Of a stretch of 64,000 nucleotides of DNA, positions 1-6,786 are shown piece by piece. Source of the DNA: Salmonirosea aquatica (GTDB lineage Bacteria; Bacteroidota; Bacteroidia; Cytophagales; Spirosomataceae); NCBI RefSeq assembly GCF_009296315.1, contig NZ_WHLY01000002.1, forward strand, positions 3,873,501-3,937,500, read 5' to 3'. Every line of letters begins with the position of its first letter. Positions within the stretch are counted from its first letter, which is position 1. Under the pieces are notes generated by a model. That model had not been told where the DNA came from. It saw only the letters and a program-made list of their open reading frames with translations, and searched no databases. The translations under genes and the position numbers were made by a program.

Positions 1-654
1 GCGATTGACAGCAGCCGAGAAATACTCCGTATGCCGGGGCTGACGGGTTTCCATACAGGTACGGTACACCAAAGCAAGGTCTGTTCCCACTAGCTGCGGA
101 AAGGCCTCCCACAGATTTGTGCCGATGATCTCGTCGGCCGGTAAATTGCCCCAGGCAGTGGCCTTTCCGTTAATATAGAGGATGTTCCAGTCGAAATCAA
201 AAGATACAAAGGCATCTGAAGTACCTTCCAGGGCGTCCCGGTAAAGGTTCTTTTGCCGCTGTAATTCCTGTTCGTTTCTGTATTGATCGGTTATATCCCT
301 GAAATACATAGCCCAGCCGTGGCTGATTCCATCGCTCCCAATGATCGACTTTCCGAAGCGTTGGATGGCTCGCCCATCCTTGAAATGTAGTACATCCCTA
401 ACCGAACGGGGCGTCTGGCAGGCGTACAATTCCTGCACTCTGTCAAAAAAAGCCTGGGCGTCTTCGACCTGCGTCATGGCATAGTTCAGCGCAGCCACAT
501 CGTCCTTCGCTTCGACAATAGCCGGCGGCATGTTCCAGAGGTCGATATAGGCCTTGTTGCAGGAGATGATTTTCCCTTTGGCATCCACTACCAACAGCCC
601 CTCGGGAATGGCCTTTATTTGTTCTAGGAGAATGGAGTGGGGAAAATCGGACAT
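1..654 (-). CDS. PAS-domain sensor protein, 3' end beyond the window (partial)
   Basis: I translated this from the minus strand: an ATG at 654 opens a frame that stays open for 218 codons to the left edge. Two PAS-like modules are visible. The first, at about residues 10-125, begins with a 'GLLVVDAKGKIISCN' type strand and ends in 'YFRDITDQ', the usual PAS/PAC exit. A short coiled linker follows (about 126-140), and a second PAS starts with 'ALEGTSDAFVSFDFDWNILYIN'. No signal peptide or membrane segment precedes them, so the sensor part looks cytoplasmic. Bacteroidota proteins with this layout are usually hybrid or simple histidine kinases, but the output domain lies outside the window, so the kinase assignment is inference. 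It stands alone here, with 327 bases between it and the divergent SGNH gene. Confidence 0.75.
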   Translation of the reverse strand, partial: MSDFPHSILLEQIKAIPEGLLVVDAKGKIISCNKAYIDLWNMPPAIVEAKDDVAALNYAMTQVEDAQAFFDRVQELYACQTPRSVRDVLHFKDGRAIQRFGKSIIGSDGISHGWAMYFRDITDQYRNEQELQRQKNLYRDALEGTSDAFVSFDFDWNILYINGKATAWGNLPADEIIGTNLWEAFPQLVGTDLALVYRTCMETRQPRHTEYFSAAVNR

Positions 655-981
655 TAGTTCAGTGACCTCTTTGGAGGGCTAAGGTTAAGGGCGTAGAGAA
701 TGCATGTTAGCTTATATAGGTCGGGGACTGTCTTGATAAATCGATTGGCGTCCTATTCTTGAAAGGAACCTTTGACGTACCTTTCCTCTATGGATGCAGG
801 ATTTTTCCGAAAATATAGATGGACTCGGTTTTCTCACTAAGGACGAAATTACGATAAATCGGGAATATTTGGCACGCGGTACCTGGGCCTGGGTTCCAAA
901 AAAATGGGTAGTATAGGGAAAACCGATTCTTTTGGTAGCGAACATTCCGATTTTTACATTTTCAAAACTTTCTGGATCTCA
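655..981. other. Intergenic region between divergent genes, no gene seen
   Basis: This 327-base gap separates the minus-strand PAS protein from the plus-strand SGNH hydrolase. A 77-codon minus-strand frame at 712-945 has no recognisable family character and is treated as chance. A short inverted repeat, GAAAGG at 761-766 and CCTTTC at 780-785, is present. An imperfect -7 box, AATATTTG at 864-871, could serve the SGNH gene but has no convincing -33 partner. One GGTACC copy lies near 878. Confidence 0.4.
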
Positions 982-1659
982 ATGAAAAAGTTTTTGCGTT
1001 ACGCCCGGTTCTTTGTTTTTGTGCTTCCTCTACTCGCCATGCAGCAGGATAAGCCCCTACGGGTGATATTTTTTGGTGATTCCATCACCCAGGCGGGGGT
1101 AGGTGAAAAAGGCTACATCACCCAGCTCCGCAAAATGTTACAGGACAAAGGCCTGGGCGACCAGTATGAGCTGATCGGGGCAGGCATCGGAGGAAACAAA
1201 ATCTATGACCTGTACCTGCGGATGGAGGATGACGTGTTGGCCAAAAAGCCCGATGTCGTGTTTGTGTACGTAGGAATTAACGATGTGTGGCACAAGCGTA
1301 CCCACGGCACCGGCACCGATCTGGACAAGTACGTAAAGTTTTACGAGGCCATTATTAAAAAGCTGAAAGACAATAATATCCGTCCGATTCTGTGTACTCC
1401 TTCGGTGATTGGCGAGCGGGCCGATTATAGCAACGAGCAGGACGGCGACCTGAATCTGTACGCCGCCAAAATCCGGGATTTGGCCCAAAAGAACGGTCTG
1501 ACGCTCGTGGATTTGCGGAAGGATTTTCAGGAGTACCTGGAAAAGAACAATCCGAAAAACGAAGAAAAAGGAATCCTGACCAGCGACCGCGTGCACCTGA
1601 CCGAAGCGGGCAACACCTTCGTGGCCGAGAAAATGATGGAAGGGCTATTGAAGAAGTGA
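982..1659 (+). CDS. SGNH/GDSL-family lipase or esterase, exported
   Basis: A 225-residue protein with the four SGNH hydrolase blocks: GDSIT at residues 32-36 (nucleophile Ser34), a GxGG segment near 69-71, GIND at 98-101 (Asn100), and DRVH near 202-205 supplying the catalytic Asp and His. The start is placed at the ATG at 982, because the frame upstream (from 904) is unlike a protein N-terminus whereas 'MKKFLRYARFFVFVLPLLA' is a good signal peptide. It is therefore probably periplasmic or surface exposed. Relatives hydrolyse acetyl or acyl esters on carbohydrates and lipids (family knowledge); the substrate cannot be read from sequence. It is monocistronic: the next gene is convergent. Confidence 0.85.
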   Translation: MKKFLRYARFFVFVLPLLAMQQDKPLRVIFFGDSITQAGVGEKGYITQLRKMLQDKGLGDQYELIGAGIGGNKIYDLYLRMEDDVLAKKPDVVFVYVGINDVWHKRTHGTGTDLDKYVKFYEAIIKKLKDNNIRPILCTPSVIGERADYSNEQDGDLNLYAAKIRDLAQKNGLTLVDLRKDFQEYLEKNNPKNEEKGILTSDRVHLTEAGNTFVAEKMMEGLLKK

Positions 1660-1680
1660 TGAACTAGGTTAAAGCGGAAT

Positions 1681-2103
1681 TTATTCAAGTAACACATCCT
1701 CCGCTTTGCCCCAAATCAATTTCTGATCCAAAAATTCTAACCCAAAGAACGCCAGTACTGCCGCCGCCACGAAGGGTAGGTAGCCACTGATTGCCTGAAA
1801 AGATTTTGCCATTTCGGGCGATAGCATCCAGGATATTGTCAGGCCCAGCAGGATGGTAAGCCCAATGCCCCCCCACAGTAGCCTATTTTGCCACTTTTTA
1901 GCTTTCGCCTCTTGTACTTCGAGTTGAGCAAGCACCCGTTCGCTGAGTGTAGAGGGTACCTGCACGGCATCAAGTTTTGGGAAAGTAGCAAAAAGCAGGG
2001 CGTACATCTGCGCTTCCTGGTTCGTGCGGGCGAGGTCGGCGAAAGCCTGGGGATCGTTCTCAAACAGATCCTGTAATTCCTGATCAGACCAATTCTTTTT
2101 CAT
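1681..2103 (-). CDS. Probable anti-sigma factor-like membrane protein
   Basis: A 140-residue protein with an acidic soluble N-terminal part (about 1-70, 'LQDLFENDPQAFADLARTNQ') and two predicted membrane helices (about 74-93 and 105-124). It starts 14 bases after the stop of the ECF sigma factor gene on the same strand, so the two are almost certainly cotranscribed. Sigma/anti-sigma pairs in this order are standard. The cytoplasmic N-terminal part could bind the sigma factor while the helices anchor it. No classical anti-sigma zinc motif (HxxxCxxC) is present, so it would be a non-zinc type. The role is inferred from context and topology only. Confidence 0.6.
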   Translation of the reverse strand: MKKNWSDQELQDLFENDPQAFADLARTNQEAQMYALLFATFPKLDAVQVPSTLSERVLAQLEVQEAKAKKWQNRLLWGGIGLTILLGLTISWMLSPEMAKSFQAISGYLPFVAAAVLAFFGLEFLDQKLIWGKAEDVLLE

Positions 2104-2117
2104 GTCGTTTCTGCTTA

Positions 2118-2681
2118 CTAATCGATCAAATGCTTATGGCTGCGGATGGCATCTTTTAATAGTTTTCGTCCTCGAAACAGGTAGCTTTTTACCGTGCCTT
2201 CCGGGAACCCGCTGATTTCCACGATTTCGGCATAACTCATCTCCTGAATATGGAACAAGTCGATGAGCGTCCGGTAAGGTAGGGGTAGTTGCTCGATGGC
2301 ATCGTGTACTATTCTTTTCAATTCTTTGTTTTCCAGACTTTCGGTGGGGAGGGTACCTTCGCCGGTTATGCGCTCGCGAAATGCTTCATCTTCCACATCC
2401 ACGGAATGCTGCAAAATATCGCGTTTCCTTAGGTGGCTCAACGCCTGGTTGTACGCAATTTTAGCAATCCAGGTCGAGAGCCGGGATTCGTGATGGAAGG
2501 TACCTAGTTTTTCGTGTACTTTCAAAAAAACTTCCTGGCTGATATCCTCTGCGTCGGCCTGATTCCTGACGATTTTCCACACCACTCCGTACACGAGCCG
2601 CTCGTGCGACTTGATGAGCCACTGGAACGCGTGTCGGTCGCCCGCCTGAATCCGTCTGATAAGTGTTGCGTCGTCTACCAT
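2118..2681 (-). CDS. ECF RNA polymerase sigma factor (sigma-70 family)
   Basis: A 187-residue protein of typical ECF length. Region 2 spans about residues 20-90, with 'AEDISQEVFLKVHEKL' (core binding, 2.2) and 'LSTWIAKIAYNQALSHLRKR' (2.3/2.4, DNA melting and -10 recognition). Region 4 is at about 125-180, with 'YRTLIDLFHIQEMSYAEIVEISGFPEGTVKSYLFRGRKLL', the -35 binding helix-turn-helix. It directs RNA polymerase core to a small regulon. The gene lies upstream of a two-helix membrane protein that probably restrains it. An ECF-type promoter signature (CTGCAAC, 17 bases, CGTC) lies just upstream and points at this gene, and the same signature points the other way at 2823, which suggests autoregulation. 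Confidence 0.92.
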   Translation of the reverse strand: MVDDATLIRRIQAGDRHAFQWLIKSHERLVYGVVWKIVRNQADAEDISQEVFLKVHEKLGTFHHESRLSTWIAKIAYNQALSHLRKRDILQHSVDVEDEAFRERITGEGTLPTESLENKELKRIVHDAIEQLPLPYRTLIDLFHIQEMSYAEIVEISGFPEGTVKSYLFRGRKLLKDAIRSHKHLID

Positions 2682-2692
2682 GTTTTCCGTTC

Positions 2693-2720
2693 GACGCAGA
2701 CCTGAGCCGCAGGGTTGCAG
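2693..2720 (-). promoter_or_regulatory. Candidate ECF-type promoter for the sigma factor gene
   Basis: Read on the minus strand: CTGCAAC (2720-2714), a 17-base spacer, then CGTC (2696-2693). A GxAAC-like -35 and a CGTC -10 are the classic ECF layout. The -10 is only 11 bases from the ATG at 2681, so the transcript would be almost leaderless. The twin on the other strand has the identical -35, spacing and -10. Confidence 0.5.
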
Positions 2721-2751
2721 GAAATATTATTTTCTGTAAAAAAATAAAAAA

Positions 2752-2779
2752 CTGCAACATTTCAAAAGAGGGCGGCGTC
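2752..2779 (+). promoter_or_regulatory. Candidate ECF-type promoter for the DUF6249-like gene
   Basis: CTGCAAC at 2752-2758, a 17-base spacer, then CGTC at 2776-2779, with the start codon 44 bases downstream at 2823. It mirrors the promoter proposed for the sigma factor at 2693-2720. The two -35 elements form an inverted repeat (GTTGCAG/CTGCAAC) around an AT-rich centre. Confidence 0.5.
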
Positions 2780-2822
2780 CAATGGGGACAAACGATTTCT
2801 AACTATAAAAAAACGAAAAGAA

Positions 2823-3182
2823 ATGAACTCATTAGCTGGAATACTGATTCCTCTTGGAACTACCTACTTACTCTTCTGGGGCATCGTTACGATCATGAGA
2901 GTAGCCAAAGAATCCAGCATCAAGGCCCGTATGGTCGAACTGGGGCATCTGGAACCCGAAAAGCAGTGGATTCTGCAAAAAAGCGCAAGCGCTCCCGACG
3001 CCTATTCCAACCTGAAATACGGAATACTACTGGTGTGTGTAGGTGCAGGACTTATGATTGTGAATGACCTGAACCTTGACCATAACGCCCCCATCATTTT
3101 TGGGTTGCTTTCCATTGTTGCGGGTCTAGGGTTCCTGCTCTACTTTTTGATCATAAAGTACTTATACAGGAAGGCCGACTAA
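2823..3182 (+). CDS. Small membrane protein, DUF6249-like
   Basis: A 119-residue protein with a first membrane helix at about residues 4-24, a soluble segment containing 'MVELGHLEPEKQWILQK', and two further helices at about 67-84 and 90-112. The layout and the segment after the first helix resemble DUF6249 proteins, small Bacteroidota membrane proteins often found beside ECF sigma/anti-sigma genes. It is divergent from the sigma factor and shares a symmetric promoter region with it, so it may belong to that regulon. Its stop codon overlaps the end of the convergent alkA-like gene by four bases. Molecular function is unknown. Confidence 0.7.
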   Translation: MNSLAGILIPLGTTYLLFWGIVTIMRVAKESSIKARMVELGHLEPEKQWILQKSASAPDAYSNLKYGILLVCVGAGLMIVNDLNLDHNAPIIFGLLSIVAGLGFLLYFLIIKYLYRKAD

Positions 3183-4090
3183 ACGTTTGGCTTTGGAGCC
3201 GCCAGGCTTCGCCACAGGTACAGGGTAAGGTAGGCTTCCCACCCTTTGAAAGCATCAAAAACCGAAGCCAGCTCGGCGCGGCTGGGCCGTTTGGGAAGTC
3301 CTTTTAGAGTAAAGAGCGCATTGTAAAGACCCACATCGCCATAGGGTACTGAGGTCGGAATTTTCAGCGATTTCATCAGCGCGTAGTGGGCCGTCCACTC
3401 ACCGATACCCCGTAGGGAAGTGAGCGTCTGTACCATAGCTTCCGATGTCGGTAAGGCCAGCAATTGTGCTTTAGAAATTTCGCCCGCTGCAAAGGCGCGA
3501 GCCACACCGATGAGGTACTCAGCCTTGCGGCCCGAAAACTGCAAAAGTCGCAACTGCTCCACCGTAAGCGCGGCCATATGCTCGGGGGTAGGAAACCCGT
3601 AGAAAACATGACCCTGGTAGGTGATTTTTTCGCCCACCAGTTCCACCAGCCGACGTTTCAGCGTGTAGGCGAACGTGAGGTTGATCTGTTGCCCGATGAT
3701 GCTCCAGCACAGCGCCTCGAACAGATCGGGAATGCCGATCAGTCGGAGACCGTAGTAGTCGTCAGCCATGAAAGCCAGATCAGAATCCGTCCGCAGGTGT
3801 TCGTAAAAGGGAGCGAGATCGGCTTCTAAATCAAAAAGGGCGGTGACCTGTTCGCGAAGCAGCGCTTCATCGGCCAGATCACCGCCCCGAAATTGCACGA
3901 TCAGATGATTAGACTTCTCTGATATTTCCAGCAGTGACACCGAGGTACCTACCCGAAAGGGCTTGATTACGGAAGTCTCCGTAACCCGGTGCATGATATC
4001 GTCGTAGTTTCGATCCAGAAACCACAAACATTCCCGAAAACTGAATAGCGGCGGGATAGGTAATGCGAAATCAGGCGGGATCTTAGCCAC
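3179..4090 (-). CDS. alkA: DNA-3-methyladenine glycosylase II (AlkA-like)
   Basis: A 303-residue HhH-GPD glycosylase. The AlkA N-terminal beta domain covers about residues 1-105. 'SIIGQQIN' at 130-137 is the conserved helix of the glycosylase fold. 'LTSLRGIGEWTA' at about 224-235 is the helix-hairpin-helix DNA-binding motif, and Asp252 in 'VPYGDVGL' matches the catalytic aspartate. The enzyme removes alkylated purines as the first step of base excision repair. It follows the nucleotidyltransferase gene on the same strand with a 10-base gap, so the two are probably cotranscribed, although no functional link is obvious. Confidence 0.88.
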   Translation of the reverse strand: MAKIPPDFALPIPPLFSFRECLWFLDRNYDDIMHRVTETSVIKPFRVGTSVSLLEISEKSNHLIVQFRGGDLADEALLREQVTALFDLEADLAPFYEHLRTDSDLAFMADDYYGLRLIGIPDLFEALCWSIIGQQINLTFAYTLKRRLVELVGEKITYQGHVFYGFPTPEHMAALTVEQLRLLQFSGRKAEYLIGVARAFAAGEISKAQLLALPTSEAMVQTLTSLRGIGEWTAHYALMKSLKIPTSVPYGDVGLYNALFTLKGLPKRPSRAELASVFDAFKGWEAYLTLYLWRSLAAPKPNV

Positions 4091-4100
4091 TAATCCACAA

Positions 4101-5006
4101 TTAATTTGCCCATAATTCAGCCGGATACTCGCCGGCGTCGTGCAGGGCTTTCAGAGCGGCCTGTACCGTTGGCTTATCTTCAGGGTAGGTCACGCCAAAC
4201 CAGTCGGACTGGCTCGTGAACACACGGCATTGCCCCAGCTGATGGTAGATCAGGTTCGTCACGATGGTAGGAATATAGAACTCAGCTTTGGGGTTGTTTG
4301 CGTTTTCGCGTGCAAAATTCTGAAACTGCTTCTGAATGAGCGGAAATACAGCGGGCTTGAAACCCCAGAAATTCATCGAAACGGGCGTGAAAGGCGGTAG
4401 CTCGGTCAGGATGTCGTCTTCCTCAAAATAAATATTACCTACTTTATCAGGGAAAATCTTGGTACGTTCGACCACGGACGACAAGTTGCCATCGGACCGC
4501 ACGATGCATACCCCGCGCGACACCGTGCCGTTTTCGGACAGGGTACGCTTGAGCTCATACCCAATCATGGCGTGCTGCGTGTCGTCGGTATCGGTAGTCA
4601 GGAAGTTGGCCATCGTGGCAAAGGCTTCCCGGCCGTAAAAATCGTCGGCGTTGATGACGGCGAACGGGGCGTCAGTTTGGGGCCAGGCGCACAAAGTGGC
4701 GTGGCCGGTACCCCAGGGCTTGGCCCGCTCGACGGTACCCAACTCCTCAGGTACGTACGACTGGATACCCTGAATGGCAAAGTCGTAATCGATTTTTCCC
4801 CGCAGCCGGTCCGCAAAGGTAGCTTCTACGTCGTCTTTGATTTCATCGCGGACAATAAACACGACCTTGCCAAAGCCGCCGCGGATGGCGTCGTACAAGG
4901 AATAATCTATGATGGTCTGGCCCTGGGGGCCGAACTGGTCGAGCTGCTTGACGCCGCCGTAGCGGCTACCGATACCGGCCGCCAGAATTAAAAGAGTAGG
5001 CTTCAT
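4101..5006 (-). CDS. Sugar-nucleotidyltransferase family protein (GT-A fold)
   Basis: A 301-residue protein. The N-terminus 'LLILAAGIGSRYGGVKQL' (about 4-21) is the nucleotide-binding signature of NTP_transferase (GlmU/RfbA-like) enzymes, and 'FAVINADDFYG' at about 115-125 provides the metal-binding acidic pair. Such enzymes join a sugar 1-phosphate to an NTP. The sugar is not evident. There is no C-terminal hexapeptide domain, so it is not a complete GlmU. It forms a short operon with the downstream alkA-like gene, and lies alone with respect to polysaccharide clusters. Confidence 0.8.
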   Translation of the reverse strand: MKPTLLILAAGIGSRYGGVKQLDQFGPQGQTIIDYSLYDAIRGGFGKVVFIVRDEIKDDVEATFADRLRGKIDYDFAIQGIQSYVPEELGTVERAKPWGTGHATLCAWPQTDAPFAVINADDFYGREAFATMANFLTTDTDDTQHAMIGYELKRTLSENGTVSRGVCIVRSDGNLSSVVERTKIFPDKVGNIYFEEDDILTELPPFTPVSMNFWGFKPAVFPLIQKQFQNFARENANNPKAEFYIPTIVTNLIYHQLGQCRVFTSQSDWFGVTYPEDKPTVQAALKALHDAGEYPAELWAN

Positions 5007-5202
5007 TTAAGTCAATTTTGGATGAGAGAATGAGTAATTGAATGCATAGATTTCACCAGTATAGAAAAGGCTGATTTTGGGCTATAACCACAAAAAACGC
5101 TAAATTTTCGCGAAAACATAATTTTTGAGGAAGCGATTACGTACACCGCCGAGCGTGCAGCTCCACGAATCGAACGGCATTCTTTCCCGGTCGGACACAA
5201 AA

Positions 5203-5232
5203 AAAGCGCCGCGTGGAAGCTCGCGACGCTTT
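5203..5232 (-). terminator. Rho-independent terminator of the A-type Fe-S carrier gene
   Basis: The stem pairs AAAGCG/CGCTTT, then one mismatch, then CGCG/CGCG, with an 8-base loop (5214-5221). On the minus strand the stem is followed by a run of T (seven A on the plus strand). It lies 36 bases after the stop at 5269. Confidence 0.8.
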
Positions 5233-5268
5233 AATCATTCACACTTAATCAAAACTTATCTTTCAAAA

Positions 5269-5604
5269 TCATACCGCGAAGCTCTCCCCGCATCCGCAGG
5301 TACGCGTGGCGTTGGGATTCACGAACTGAAAGCCTTTTCCATTGAGTCCGTCGCTGAAATCCAGCACCGTACCTGCCAGGTACAGAATGCTTTTTTTATC
5401 CACCACAATCCGGATACCCTTGTCTTCAAAGACCATATCCGTAGGTTGGGTGTTGGTGTCAAATTCGAGGTTATACATCAGGCCCGAGCAGCCGCCGCCT
5501 TCCACACCCACGCGGATGTGGTTTTCATCGGTGCGGCCTTCTTCAAGGCGCAGTGTTTCTATTCGTTCTTTGGCTTTATCGGTTACCGTTACCATATTTT
5601 TCAT
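5269..5604 (-). CDS. A-type iron-sulfur cluster carrier (HesB/IscA/ErpA family)
   Basis: A 111-residue protein with the three conserved cluster-binding cysteines: Cys39 in 'GGGCSG', and Cys103 and Cys105 in 'TCGCGESF'. It carries or inserts Fe-S clusters into apoproteins. The start is set at the ATG at 5604, because the longer frame to 5712 adds 36 residues without family resemblance and 111 residues is the usual length. The downstream terminator is clear. A 122-base gap separates it from thrB upstream, so it may be independent. ErpA, IscA and SufA cannot be told apart from sequence alone; no isc or suf genes are nearby. Confidence 0.9.
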   Translation of the reverse strand: MKNMVTVTDKAKERIETLRLEEGRTDENHIRVGVEGGGCSGLMYNLEFDTNTQPTDMVFEDKGIRIVVDKKSILYLAGTVLDFSDGLNGKGFQFVNPNATRTCGCGESFAV

Positions 5605-5726
5605 CAATTGGGATTCAATAGTAATAACTTTTTTGGGAAAAGGAAAGTTCATCCTCCAGCAGGGTGATCGTTTTCGGTTCGGAATATGCCTGTTCTCTTT
5701 GTCATCAAACAAGATTCGCTACGTTT

Positions 5727-6665
5727 TTAAGCGGTAGCTAGTACCCTGGGCCCGTCGCGATTGATGGCCGACACGTATATTTTGCTGTCGATTTCGGCTT
5801 CGGCAAATTTCTGCTGCATGGCTTTCCCTACACGCTCGGCAGTTTCGCGGCCCTTGCTCAGGGTGAACATCGATGGCCCTGCTCCCGAAATACTACAACC
5901 GAGCGCCCCCTGCGCGATGGCGGCCTGCTTCACTTCGTTGAATTCGGGTATCAGAATGGCCCGGATGGGCTCCACAATGACGTCCACCATGGAGCGGCTG
6001 ATCAGGTCGTAATCTTCCTGCATGAGTCCAGCGATGAGACCGGCGACGTTGCCCATTTGTGAAATCGCATTTTTTAAAGAAACCTCATTGCGCAGAATGA
6101 AGCGCGCGTCCTTGGTATTGACCTCAATGTCGGGATTGACCAGGGTACAGTAGAGATTCTCCGGTACTGTAATGCGGAATACATCCAGCGGCTGGTAGCT
6201 GCGAATCACCAGAAAACCACCCATGAGCGAAGGCCCTACATTGTCGGCGTGAGCCGACCCGCAGGCGATGCGCTCACCTTCCATAGCAAAGGGTAGCAAT
6301 TGCTGGCGCGTCAGCGGCTGGCCGAGTAATTCGTTAAGGGCGAAAATCCCCGCTACCGCACTGGCTGCGCTGGAGCCCATGCCACTGCCCAGGGGCATAT
6401 TCTTGTGCAAAATTACCTCACACCCGAAATCGAATATTTTGAGATGATCCAGCAAACGCAGCATGACGACCGTCACGGCGTTGCGGAGCGGGTCACGGGG
6501 CAGGCGGCCTTCGTCGCCCGTGATGTCGGCGATCACAATGCCCGGCTCGTCGCGGCGGTAGATCTCAACCACGTCGCCCGGCTCGTCCACGGCGAAACCG
6601 AAAATGTCAAATCCGCAGGCCACATTGGCGACAGTAGCGGGGGCGAAGGCTTTTATGTAGTTCAT
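5727..6665 (-). CDS. thrB: Homoserine kinase
   Basis: A 312-residue GHMP-family kinase that phosphorylates homoserine to O-phosphohomoserine in threonine synthesis. 'PLGSGMGSSAASA' at residues 91-103 is the GHMP ATP-binding loop; the N-terminus 'AFAPATVANVACGFD' is typical of ThrB, and a C-terminal GHMP segment 'GCSISGAGPSMF' is present. The start at 6665 is preferred over 6704, since 'MNYIKAFAPAT' aligns with the family. It follows the fused thrA gene by 121 bases on the same strand, as in thr operons. thrC is not found next to them. Confidence 0.93.
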   Translation of the reverse strand: MNYIKAFAPATVANVACGFDIFGFAVDEPGDVVEIYRRDEPGIVIADITGDEGRLPRDPLRNAVTVVMLRLLDHLKIFDFGCEVILHKNMPLGSGMGSSAASAVAGIFALNELLGQPLTRQQLLPFAMEGERIACGSAHADNVGPSLMGGFLVIRSYQPLDVFRITVPENLYCTLVNPDIEVNTKDARFILRNEVSLKNAISQMGNVAGLIAGLMQEDYDLISRSMVDVIVEPIRAILIPEFNEVKQAAIAQGALGCSISGAGPSMFTLSKGRETAERVGKAMQQKFAEAEIDSKIYVSAINRDGPRVLATA

Positions 6666-6786
6666 GTTTTTAAGTGGCAAAGCTAGAGAGGCACTGAGGT
6701 ACAAAGTGGTAAAAAAATAGTGAGGGTGAGAACGCCTGGCTCATCAAGCAAAAGCCACTCTATGCCTTTGCCACTCTGCCACTTCT

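Noticed and set aside
1138..1596. 152-codon minus-strand frame opposite the SGNH gene
   Set aside because: It is antisense to a gene with all four catalytic blocks and shows no features of its own.
5012..5200. 62-codon minus-strand frame upstream of the nucleotidyltransferase gene
   Set aside because: No family resemblance, and it spans the region between that gene and a terminator; likely chance.
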